64,000 nucleotides of DNA from Lachnospiraceae bacterium. Its GTDB lineage: Bacteria; Bacillota; Clostridia; Lachnospirales; Lachnospiraceae. The notes beneath the pieces were generated by a model. The model saw nothing but the letters and a program-made list of their open reading frames with translations. It had not been told where the DNA came from and searched no databases. Where the stretch lies: NCBI GenBank assembly GCA_022768465.1, contig JALELZ010000020.1:1-64000 (forward strand). Reading direction: 5' to 3'. The stretch's first letter is position 1; each line of letters begins with the position of its first letter. A program made the translations under genes and the position numbers. Shown piece after piece: positions 16,904 through 24,972 of the stretch.

Positions 16904-17158
16904 ATGTTAGCTGTAAAGAGCATGGATGTTAGGGATAATTTTAAAAAATTTTGTGACAAGGTTTTTAACGGTGAAACATTAATTATATCAAGACCTAAAA
17001 ATGAAAATATTGTTATGCTTTCAGAAGCTGAATATAATGAAATTATGAAGGCAAAGAGAAATTCTGATTATCTTGCTATGCTTGATAAATCTATGGCAGA
17101 AGCTGAGAGCGGCGGCTTTGTTACAAAAACCATTGCAGACCTGGAGGCATTCGAATAA
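16904..17158 (+). CDS. Phd/YefM-type antitoxin (apparently orphan)
   Basis: This 84-residue protein starts MLAVKSMDVRDNFKKFCDKV, the N-terminal DNA-binding pattern of Phd/YefM antitoxins, with the middle motif IISRPKNENIVMLSEAEYNE. Such proteins bind their own promoter and neutralise an RNase toxin with their C-terminus. ATG 16904 is preferred over GTG 16895 because GGGGTG lies 6 bases upstream. No toxin gene follows: only a 20-codon frame (17159-17221, MNIVFTHVNIIMKID...) and a weak hairpin with T7. It may be an orphan regulator or the relic of a pair. Confidence 0.8.
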   Translation: MLAVKSMDVRDNFKKFCDKVFNGETLIISRPKNENIVMLSEAEYNEIMKAKRNSDYLAMLDKSMAEAESGGFVTKTIADLEAFE

Positions 17159-17321
17159 ATGAATATAGTGTTTACTCATGTAAATATCATTATGAAGATT
17201 GACACTATTAGATGGTGTTGATCTTTTTTTCGGTTTTTCTTGATTTTACAAATACTTTATAAATTTATTTTAAACCGGCAGCAATCGTTTAAAACCCTGA
17301 GTTTAAGCCACAAAACGTGTA

Positions 17322-17366
17322 CTTTACATAAATTTTACATTTCTGTGATAAACTGCTTTACATAAA
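17322..17366 (+). promoter_or_regulatory. Pho-box-like direct repeats upstream of the response regulator
   Basis: TTTACA occurs at 17323 and 17334, exactly 11 bases apart, the spacing of PhoB/PhoP boxes. A third copy lies in CTTTACATAAAT at 17356-17367, identical to 17322-17333. TATAAA at 17372 could be the -10. Together with the phosphate transporter downstream, this supports autoregulation by the response regulator. Confidence 0.65.
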
Positions 17367-17398
17367 TAAGATATAAATTTTAAAAAGAGGTGAGGCAG

Positions 17399-18082
17399 AT
17401 GATTTATTGTGTTGAAGATGATAACAGTATCAGAGAGCTGATGGTATACACTCTTAGGGCAGGCGGTATAGAAGCAGAAGGCTTTACGGACAGCGTGCCG
17501 TTTTGGGCTGCAATGAAGCTTAAAAAGCCGGAACTTATCATATTGGACATAATGCTTCCGGGAGAAGACGGCCTCAGCATACTTAACAGACTTAAAAGCT
17601 CACCGATCACAGAAGATATTCCTGTTATTCTGGCCACGGCAAGAGGCACTGAATATGATAAGGTCATGGGACTTGACAAGGGGGCCGATGATTATCTTGC
17701 AAAGCCTTTCGGCATGATGGAAATGGTTTCAAGAGTTAAGGCCGTGCTTCGCCGTACGGGTAAAAAACAGACCGAGAGGATGTTAACCTGCGGTGATATC
17801 AGCATGGATATAGACAGACATATTGTAAGTGTCGGAAGAGCTGAGATTATACTGACTTTAAAAGAATTTGATCTTCTTAAACTCTTCCTGGAAAATCCAA
17901 TGCAGGTATTTAGCAGAGACCAGCTTCTATCCATAGTTTGGGGAACTGACTACATGGGTGAAACAAGAACAGTTGATGTTCATATCGGTACGCTCAGAAC
18001 GAAATTGGGAGAAGCAGGAAGTGTAATCAAAACAGTAAGAGGTGTAGGCTACAGATTAGATCAGGAAGCAGCAGAAGGCTGA
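17399..18082 (+). CDS. OmpR/PhoB-family response regulator
   Basis: This 227-residue response regulator has a receiver domain with acidic pair D7/D8, phosphoacceptor D50 in ELIILDIMLPGEDG, and the lysine in LAKPFGMMEM. The C-terminal winged helix is of OmpR type (LTLKEFDLLKLFLENPMQVF, then VDVHIGTLRTKLGE and VRGVGYRL). ATG 17399 has AGAGG 8 bases upstream; GTG 17390 is less likely. It is followed by a histidine kinase and a Na/Pi cotransporter and preceded by Pho-box-like repeats, so a PhoB/PhoP role in phosphate limitation is inferred. Confidence 0.92.
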   Translation: MIYCVEDDNSIRELMVYTLRAGGIEAEGFTDSVPFWAAMKLKKPELIILDIMLPGEDGLSILNRLKSSPITEDIPVILATARGTEYDKVMGLDKGADDYLAKPFGMMEMVSRVKAVLRRTGKKQTERMLTCGDISMDIDRHIVSVGRAEIILTLKEFDLLKLFLENPMQVFSRDQLLSIVWGTDYMGETRTVDVHIGTLRTKLGEAGSVIKTVRGVGYRLDQEAAEG

Positions 18083-18171
18083 GTACAAGCGTACAGCTCA
18101 TATGCCTTAATGGAATAAATCAGGCATTCAGGGTTAATTACAGTAATGTTCACAGTTCAAGCAGAAAAGAG

Positions 18172-19521
18172 ATGTTTTGTATGAACAAAAAAATATTTAA
18201 ATCGATATGCTTTGCAACGCTTACGGTATTCATAGCAACACTTATCCTGATAATGGGAGCGCTTACAAGCTATTTTACAAATTCACAGAAAAGACAGCTG
18301 AAAAATGAGACGGATCTTGCCGCGCAGGGAGTATTGCTTAACGGCAAGGAGTTTTTTGAGGGGCTTAACAAAAAAACGGACTATCGTATTACCTGGGTGA
18401 ATGCCGACGGAAGCGTTATTTATGATAATGAAGCTGATCCTGAGAAAATGGAGAATCATTTGGAAAGAGCTGAGATCAAGCAGGCACTTGAGAACGGATA
18501 CGGCGAAAGTGCAAGATACAGCTCTACCTTATCGGAAAAGCTTTTGTATTCAGCAAGACGCCTTCCTGACGGAACAGTTTTACGACTTTCATTTGCTCAG
18601 AGTACAATATGGACACTTCTTATGGGATTTGCGGCTCCGATATGCGGAGTGGCAATGCTTGCGATAGTAATGTCACTGTGCCTGGCAACGAGTCTTTCAA
18701 AAAGGATCATTGAGCCTATAAACACTCTGAATCTGGATGAGCCGATGAAAAATGATGTTTATGAAGAGCTTGAGCCTTTGATGAAGCGCATAGATGTTCA
18801 GCAGAAGCAGCTAAAGGCAGACAGAGCGGCGCTTGAAAAAACGGAGCAGATAAGACAGGAATTTACAGCAAATGTTTCTCATGAGCTTAAGACTCCGCTT
18901 CAGGCAATCTCAGGCTATGCAGAGCTTATAAAAGCAGGAATAGTTAAGCCTGAGGATATTAAGCCGTTTGCTGAAAAGATATATTCCGAGTCACACAGAC
19001 TGAGCACTTTAGTAGAGGATATTATAGACCTTACAAAGCTTGATAACGGCGGATACGGATATCAGTGGGAAGAAGCAGATCTTTACAGAATAGCTGAAAA
19101 TGTTATAGACAGTCTTGAGGCTGAAGCTGAGACACAGCATGTAAAGCTGAATCTTGAAGGAAACAGCACTAAGCTTTACGGAGTACCTCAGTTATTGCAC
19201 AGCATTGTTTATAACCTTTGTGATAATGCAATTAAGTATAATCACGAAAACGGAGAGGTGAATATCACGCTTGCAAAGGATACAGACAGAATTGTGCTTA
19301 CTGTAAGCGATACCGGAATAGGTATTCCGAAGGAATGCAGTGACCGTATTTTTGAACGCTTCTATCGTGTTGATAAGAGCCGTTCAAAGGAAGTCGGCGG
19401 AACGGGACTCGGACTTTCAATAGTTAAGCATGCCGCACTTATTATGAATGCTGATGTAAGCCTTGACAGCAAAGAAGGAAAAGGAAGTACATTTACGATC
19501 AGCTTTCCTGAAAGAAACTAA
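18172..19521 (+). CDS. Sensor histidine kinase (PhoR-like)
   Basis: This 449-residue kinase has membrane helices at about 11-33 and 148-173 and a roughly 110-residue extracytoplasmic sensor between them. The phosphorylated histidine is H237 in FTANVSHELKTPL. The N box is NLCDNAIKYN, the G1 box DTGIGIP, the F box FERFYRVDKSRS and the G2 box GGTGLGLSIVKH. It pairs with the regulator just upstream. An in-frame ATG three codons later (18181) is an equally good start. Phosphate as the signal is inferred from context. Confidence 0.92.
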   Translation: MFCMNKKIFKSICFATLTVFIATLILIMGALTSYFTNSQKRQLKNETDLAAQGVLLNGKEFFEGLNKKTDYRITWVNADGSVIYDNEADPEKMENHLERAEIKQALENGYGESARYSSTLSEKLLYSARRLPDGTVLRLSFAQSTIWTLLMGFAAPICGVAMLAIVMSLCLATSLSKRIIEPINTLNLDEPMKNDVYEELEPLMKRIDVQQKQLKADRAALEKTEQIRQEFTANVSHELKTPLQAISGYAELIKAGIVKPEDIKPFAEKIYSESHRLSTLVEDIIDLTKLDNGGYGYQWEEADLYRIAENVIDSLEAEAETQHVKLNLEGNSTKLYGVPQLLHSIVYNLCDNAIKYNHENGEVNITLAKDTDRIVLTVSDTGIGIPKECSDRIFERFYRVDKSRSKEVGGTGLGLSIVKHAALIMNADVSLDSKEGKGSTFTISFPERN

Positions 19522-19564
19522 GAATTAACAGTACAGTAAAAAAAGAGGGCTAACGGGTAATTTT

Positions 19565-21316
19565 ATGGACATTTTTGACATTTTAAATCTTATAGGGGGG
19601 CTTTCACTTTTCCTCTTCGGTATGAATCTTATGGGACAGGCACTTGAAAGACGTGCCGGAAGCTCACTTAAGATGCTGGTTGCCAAGATGACTACAAATA
19701 GATTTACCGGACTTATTACCGGACTGGTAGTGACGGCTATAATACAGAGCTCATCAGCTACGACAGTCATGGTAGTCGGCTTTGTAAACTCCGGAATAAT
19801 GACATTAAAGCAGGCAATCAATGTTATAATGGGAGCAAACATAGGAACTACCGTAACAGCATGGATATTAAGTCTTGCGGGCATTGAAAGCAGCAATGTT
19901 TTCATGAGACTTTTAAAGCCAACTTCATTTACACCGATGCTTGCTCTTATAGGTATCGTGTACTACATGTTCTCAAAAAGAGATAAGAAAAAGGACACCG
20001 GTGTTATCCTTTTGGGCTTTGCAGTGCTTATGTACGGTATGGAGGCAATGTCCTCATCTGTATCGGGTCTCAGCGAGGTGCCGCAGTTTGCGCAGCTTTT
20101 CCTGCTCTTTAAAAATCCTGTCCTTGGTGTTCTTGCCGGTGCGGCACTGACTGCAATAATACAGTCATCCTCAGCATCAGTCGGAATACTTCAGGCACTT
20201 GCGACAACCGGAGGCATAAGCTACGGAGCTGCAGTTCCTATAATCATGGGACAAAACATCGGAACCTGTATTACAGCTATCCTTTCATCCTTCGGAACAA
20301 ATAAAAATGCTAAAAGAGCAGCTATTGTGCACCTTTCCTTTAACATAATAGGAACTCTTGTATGGCTGAGCGTATTCTGCATCGTTAAGCTGCTGTTTGC
20401 TCCGGCACTTTTTGATCAGAGTGCGGACATGTTCGGTATAGCTGTGGCACATTCTATATTTAATCTGCTTTGCGTTGTGCTTTTGTTCCCTATGGCAGGA
20501 ATATTGGAGAGACTCGTATGCCATATCGTTCCGGATAATGAAGAGCCTGACACCATCACAAAACTTGATGAAAGACTTCTTTCTGCACCTGCACTTGCAC
20601 TTGACCAGTGCAGAAATCAGCTTATAAAGATGTCAGCTTATTCACTTGAAGCAATGCGTGACGGATTATCTTGTATTACACATTATGATGAGGATAAGAT
20701 AAATAATATAAAGAAGCTTGAGGATAAAACGGATCATTATGAGGATCTGCTCAACAATTATCTTATAAAGCTAAGCTCAAGGCAGATAAATGAGGATGAT
20801 TCCGCCACAGCAGCTGAGTTTCTTAAGCTTATAGGAGATTTTGAGCGTATAGCGGATCACGGTCTTAACATGGCTGATTCGGCAGATGAGATAGCTGACA
20901 AAAAGTTAAACTTTTCCGTTGAGGCAAACAAAGATTTAAGAGTTATTTTTGATGCCGTGATCGAGATAATGGGACTTGCAGAAAAGGCATTTAAGGATAA
21001 TGACATGTCAGCTGCATTTTCAGTAGAGCCTTTGGAGCAGAATATTGACCTTCTCAAAGAGGAAATAAGATCAAGACATATCATAAGACTTCAGAAGGGC
21101 GGCTGCTCGGCAGACTCAGGCTTTGTGCTCAATGATATTCTTACCAATCTCGAGAGAGTGGCAGATCATTGTTCAAACATCGCTGTATGCATCATAGAAA
21201 GTAAAAACAACAAGCTTGATATGCATGAAGCGCTCAGGGAAATGCGAACAGATGATGAGAATTACAGAGAAAAATTCAGAGAATACGGAAGAAAGTACAG
21301 ACTCAGCGCATTTTGA
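19565..21316 (+). CDS. Na/Pi cotransporter family protein with PhoU-like C-terminal domain
   Basis: This 583-residue protein has two inverted membrane repeats, each with the QSSSA motif of the NptA/SLC34 family (QSSSATTV at 61-68 and QSSSASVG near 200). Residues from about 350 onward form a PhoU-like helical domain with the repeated pattern DFERIADHGLNMADSADEIA and LERVADHCSNIAVCI. The family takes up phosphate with sodium, or exports it; the PhoU part senses or regulates. It lies 43 bases after the histidine kinase, probably in the same transcript. Confidence 0.9.
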   Translation: MDIFDILNLIGGLSLFLFGMNLMGQALERRAGSSLKMLVAKMTTNRFTGLITGLVVTAIIQSSSATTVMVVGFVNSGIMTLKQAINVIMGANIGTTVTAWILSLAGIESSNVFMRLLKPTSFTPMLALIGIVYYMFSKRDKKKDTGVILLGFAVLMYGMEAMSSSVSGLSEVPQFAQLFLLFKNPVLGVLAGAALTAIIQSSSASVGILQALATTGGISYGAAVPIIMGQNIGTCITAILSSFGTNKNAKRAAIVHLSFNIIGTLVWLSVFCIVKLLFAPALFDQSADMFGIAVAHSIFNLLCVVLLFPMAGILERLVCHIVPDNEEPDTITKLDERLLSAPALALDQCRNQLIKMSAYSLEAMRDGLSCITHYDEDKINNIKKLEDKTDHYEDLLNNYLIKLSSRQINEDDSATAAEFLKLIGDFERIADHGLNMADSADEIADKKLNFSVEANKDLRVIFDAVIEIMGLAEKAFKDNDMSAAFSVEPLEQNIDLLKEEIRSRHIIRLQKGGCSADSGFVLNDILTNLERVADHCSNIAVCIIESKNNKLDMHEALREMRTDDENYREKFREYGRKYRLSAF

Positions 21317-21520
21317 TTAGGTTCCAACAGTAAAAGACTTTTTATATATCGATGCGAGGATAGCAGAGCTGCTCTTTGCTATAAGAAATTTGCACCAAGA
21401 CTCCTTGGCGGCAATCGTGGCCTTTTAAAGAACTCTTTGAAAAACACTGATAGTATGTACATAAAAACACTAATTTTTATAAATTTGTGTATGATAAGAG
21501 CCACATTTGCGGCTTTTATT

Positions 21521-21529
21521 TGTTATAAT
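21521..21529 (+). promoter_or_regulatory. Extended -10 promoter at the start of the pilus operon
   Basis: TGTTATAAT is a perfect extended -10 (TG-N-TATAAT). The predicted transcription start falls on the A of ATG 21536, and there is no ribosome site before it, so the mRNA may be leaderless. No good -35 is seen. The gap 21317-21520 also holds two hairpins (21360-21382, ATAGCA...TGCTAT; 21389-21413, around CCAAG/CTTGG) of unknown role. Confidence 0.45.
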
Positions 21530-21535
21530 AAAATA

Positions 21536-22330
21536 ATGAAATTGTATGTTTTTGATTTTCCCCCGGGCGCAGCATTATACCTTATATTTATCACCTGCGT
21601 CATCGGTCTTTGTATGGGGAGCTTTTTAAATGCATGGGCGTGGCGAACTGCTCACAATGAGAGCATTGCTAAAGGAAGGAGCCATTGTCCGGAATGCGGA
21701 CATGTTCTAAGGGCTACAGATCTTGTACCGCTTTTCAGCTGGCTATTTTTAAAAGGACGCTGCCGTTACTGCGGAGCATCAATACCCAAAAGATATCCAC
21801 TGACAGAGCTTATTTGCATGTGTCTTTACTTAAGTATCGTATTAAGATTTGGCTTTACTATTGATACACTGCGTTTTATACTTGTAGGCAGCCTTTTATT
21901 TACCGCATCGCTTGTAGATATCGATATAATGAAGATACCTGACGGTATGCTGATAGGTATGGCTGCCGCATCACTTTTGAGACTTTCAGAAGGAATGCCC
22001 GTTTTAAAGGACATGCTGACAGGTTTCATAGCTGTTTCAGTACCTTTACTTATAGTTGTACTTATTATGGAGGCTATACTTAAGCGCACAGCTATGGGAG
22101 GCGGAGACATTAAGCTTATAGCGGTGCTGGGGCTTCACTTCGGAGCGCTTAAGACTCTGCTTTTACTGATAATAGCATGCTTTACGGGACTTGTTTTTGC
22201 AGCATTTTATAACAGTAAAAATAAAGTAAACAAGGCATTTCCGTTCGGACCATCCATTGCCATAGCGGCATGGATCACGGCACTTATAGGAGAGCCGATA
22301 ATAAATATGTATCTTTCACTGTTTATTTAA
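21536..22330 (+). CDS. pilD: Prepilin peptidase (type IV leader peptidase)
   Basis: This protein of about 264 residues is an aspartic membrane protease that cleaves and N-methylates type IV prepilins. The N-terminal part has IGLCMGSFLNAWAWR and a zinc-ribbon-like double CxxC (CPECG, CRYCG). Catalytic aspartates lie in DIDIMKIPD and MGGGDIKL, and about eight helices are predicted. The upstream frame is open to TTG 21437, but homology begins at MKLYVFDFPPG, so 21536 is chosen although it lacks a ribosome site. It heads the pilus operon and should process the prepilins at 24973-34747. Confidence 0.92.
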   Translation: MKLYVFDFPPGAALYLIFITCVIGLCMGSFLNAWAWRTAHNESIAKGRSHCPECGHVLRATDLVPLFSWLFLKGRCRYCGASIPKRYPLTELICMCLYLSIVLRFGFTIDTLRFILVGSLLFTASLVDIDIMKIPDGMLIGMAAASLLRLSEGMPVLKDMLTGFIAVSVPLLIVVLIMEAILKRTAMGGGDIKLIAVLGLHFGALKTLLLLIIACFTGLVFAAFYNSKNKVNKAFPFGPSIAIAAWITALIGEPIINMYLSLFI

Positions 22331-22369
22331 TCTGACAGTGATATTAATAAACAAAAATCGGGTGAACTG

Positions 22370-23368
22370 ATGAAGAATTTGATAGGTATACAGTTTGACA
22401 GTAATGAGATCTGCCTTTCCCAGTTTGACGGAAAGGGACTTCGCATGTATTCAGAGCGCATGCCGGAGAATCTCGTAAAGAACGATCAGATAGTATCACA
22501 GGAGACATTTTCATCATTTTTAAAGGATATCAAACGCAGGGGGCATTTTACAGGCCGCGCCTGCGCTCTTGTGCTTCCGTTAAGTACGGCATACTTCAGG
22601 ATCATTTCAATGCCTGCTATGTCGGATCAGCAGCTAAGACTTAATCTTCCTTATGAATTTAAGGACTATGTCGGAAGTGACAGCTTCAGATATAATTTTG
22701 ATTATGCGGTAAGAAATATAGAGTTTGATGAGAACGGTGATCCGGTGACGATGGAGCTTATGGCTGCTGCGGCACAGAAGGAAATACTTGATAACTATGC
22801 CGCCGTTTTGAAGAAATCAGGCCTTAAGCTTAAGGAAGCGATACCGACGGAAATGGCTCTCCTTAATATTGCAAGAAGAGCGGTTAAGAATGGAGCTAAG
22901 CTTGATAAGGAAGAATGCATCTGCAACATAGGCATGAATTCCACGATACTCGGCATTATAAAGGACGGAGAGCTTTCTGCATTTAAGGTCATTGATATAG
23001 GCTGTGAGCAGATAGACAGCATTATTGCAGAGATATACGGCATAGATCCGTTCCTTGCAGCAAGCTACAGAGCATCAAACTATGAAAATGTTCTGGATAA
23101 TGACAGATGCCGTTCTGTATATGGCAGACTCGGCCTTGAGATAACAAAAACTATCAACTTCTTCAGATATGAGAATCCTGATTCAGAGCTTGATAAGCTG
23201 ACATGGACCGGAAGCAGTAAATGGATAGAGAATAAGATCGATCAGTCTCTCGATTATATCGGCTTTAAGCAAAGAAGCATTGAGGACTGGATGCCGGGCA
23301 AACCTGAGGATGATGAGCTTGCGGCACGCTGTGTGCTGGCTATAGGGGCGGTGAGCGCTGATGAATAA
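22370..23368 (+). CDS. pilM: Type IV pilus assembly protein PilM-like (actin-fold)
   Basis: This 332-residue protein has the PilM pattern: an N-terminal phosphate loop (IGIQFDSNEICLSQF), LVLPLSTAYFRIISMPAMSD, the segment LRLNLPYEFKDYV and a second actin-like nucleotide segment (CNIGMNSTILGIIKDGEL). PilM is cytoplasmic and binds the N-terminus of PilN to link the inner-membrane alignment complex to the motor. It overlaps the next gene by 8 bases, so translation is coupled. Identification is from fold motifs and gene order. Confidence 0.82.
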   Translation: MKNLIGIQFDSNEICLSQFDGKGLRMYSERMPENLVKNDQIVSQETFSSFLKDIKRRGHFTGRACALVLPLSTAYFRIISMPAMSDQQLRLNLPYEFKDYVGSDSFRYNFDYAVRNIEFDENGDPVTMELMAAAAQKEILDNYAAVLKKSGLKLKEAIPTEMALLNIARRAVKNGAKLDKEECICNIGMNSTILGIIKDGELSAFKVIDIGCEQIDSIIAEIYGIDPFLAASYRASNYENVLDNDRCRSVYGRLGLEITKTINFFRYENPDSELDKLTWTGSSKWIENKIDQSLDYIGFKQRSIEDWMPGKPEDDELAARCVLAIGAVSADE

Positions 23369-24332
23369 ATTTTTTGAAAAGTTCAGAAAAGAAGAGAACA
23401 TACAGAAGCTTCCGTCAAAGAGAAATATTAACCTCTATGTCAGGGAAAAGGACGGAAACAGCATTCAGGTAGTACTTCCGCTGGCTGTATTTCTTATTAT
23501 AGTGGTATTTGCAGTATACAGACTCGGAGTCGTTGACAGACTTGCAAAGTTAGCACAGCTGCAGCAGCAGAATTCTGCACTTAAGACACAGCTTGAGCAG
23601 CTTGACGAGAAAATCTCGAATTATGACGAAGTCTTAGAGGAGTACAGAAGATTTACTACAAGCTACTTATCAGAAGACGAGGCAGGTCTTGTAGGCAGAG
23701 AGCGTATATTCGATATGCTTGATGAAAGCACGGAAGGCATCGGAAACATTACGAGCATCAGCATCGAAGGTAATCAGGTCGGTGTTATAGTTGACATGTC
23801 TTCATTAGAGGATATCGATACTATTCAGGACAGATTAAACAGCATGGTCAACATAGATGAGATCATGGTTTCAACAGCCAAGGGAACCAACAATATCGAT
23901 GTTGAAGGCTATATCATCTTCACAGTCAAGGAAGAAGACGATGATGCTGTATTGGCATCAGGCTCAGTAAGCAGCCTTAGTGAAGAGGAAAGAGCCGCAA
24001 GATATGAAGAATATACCAATGCGGTAAAGGCTGCAAGAGAAGCTAAGGACAATGCCGATAAGGATGCCAATACCAAAAAGGCTGAGGCCGTGTACGGCGG
24101 TTCCTTAAGCGCAGTCAATAACAGCGTAGGAAGCGGCAGCAATGTCAATTCATCACAGAATGCAGGCTCTTTACAGCAGTCAGGCGGAAATAAAGGAACA
24201 AACGGCAGTAATGTCGAGGTACAGAATATCGGCGGAGATACAGTTATCATAGGATCAAACCCGGACAGCGCACCTCAGGGCTTTGCAACACTTGAGGAAG
24301 GCATGGCAGCATTACAGGGAGCGGGACAATGA
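23361..24332 (+). CDS. pilN: PilN-like inner-membrane pilus assembly protein with long tail
   Basis: This 323-residue protein has a short cytoplasmic N-terminus (LPSKRNINLYV, the place where PilM binds in known systems), one membrane helix at about 33-52, a coiled coil (LAQLQQQNSALKTQLEQLDE) and a ferredoxin-like region to about residue 190. The remaining 130 residues are Ala/Lys-rich, then Ser/Asn/Gly-rich, and make it clearly longer than the usual PilN of about 200 residues. It overlaps pilM and pilO, as expected for a tightly coupled operon. Confidence 0.8.
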   Translation: MNKFFEKFRKEENIQKLPSKRNINLYVREKDGNSIQVVLPLAVFLIIVVFAVYRLGVVDRLAKLAQLQQQNSALKTQLEQLDEKISNYDEVLEEYRRFTTSYLSEDEAGLVGRERIFDMLDESTEGIGNITSISIEGNQVGVIVDMSSLEDIDTIQDRLNSMVNIDEIMVSTAKGTNNIDVEGYIIFTVKEEDDDAVLASGSVSSLSEEERAARYEEYTNAVKAAREAKDNADKDANTKKAEAVYGGSLSAVNNSVGSGSNVNSSQNAGSLQQSGGNKGTNGSNVEVQNIGGDTVIIGSNPDSAPQGFATLEEGMAALQGAGQ

Positions 24333-24967
24333 ACAGAATAATATCTATAAGAGAGCTGGCACTGCTTGGAATTCTGATCATACTTGCGGCATATTATTTT
24401 GTCGTTCAGGGACCGGTTGCAAGCGAGACATTAAATCTTGCCAATCAGAGAGCTGATCTGCAGAGCGAGATAGACATAGCATCAGCTAAGGCAATGCAGG
24501 TAAACAAAATGCAGAGCGAGCTGGATATAATATACGAAAAAGCAGGCGGTGATCCTCAGTCACTTGCCACATATAGTAATAATAAGGTGCTGCTTCAGGA
24601 GCTCAATGTCTACATGGACATGGCAGATGAGTTCGACATAAGCTTTGGAGATGAGACTATCACCGACAGCGTAATGCGCAGGGAAATAACCATTAATTAC
24701 AAGACACAGTCCAAGGAAGCTGCGGAGTATATCGCACAGCTTATAGAGGACAGCAGAAACACATATCTCATAACCGGCTTCAACACAAGCTGTGATGAAC
24801 AGAATACTCAGTGGAGCTCTACACTTTCACTTGTAAACTATGAGTATGTAACCAGGAAACAGGAGGCAGAGCTGAATGCCGGGAAGAATCCGGGCAGCAG
24901 CAATGCTAAAACTGCAGATGACCAGACCTCGGTATTAGAGAGTCTGGCAGGAGAAGTAAGTAAATAA
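24329..24967 (+). CDS. pilO: PilO-like inner-membrane pilus assembly protein
   Basis: This 212-residue protein has one N-terminal membrane helix (LALLGILIILAAYYFVV), a coiled coil (LANQRADLQSEIDIASAKA) and a mixed alpha/beta periplasm-facing type domain, the layout of PilO, which forms heterodimers with PilN. It overlaps the previous gene by ATGA and ends 5 bases before the giant prepilin gene. Sequence conservation in this family is low, so the call rests on topology and order. Confidence 0.75.
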   Translation: MNRIISIRELALLGILIILAAYYFVVQGPVASETLNLANQRADLQSEIDIASAKAMQVNKMQSELDIIYEKAGGDPQSLATYSNNKVLLQELNVYMDMADEFDISFGDETITDSVMRREITINYKTQSKEAAEYIAQLIEDSRNTYLITGFNTSCDEQNTQWSSTLSLVNYEYVTRKQEAELNAGKNPGSSNAKTADDQTSVLESLAGEVSK

Positions 24968-24972
24968 ACAGG

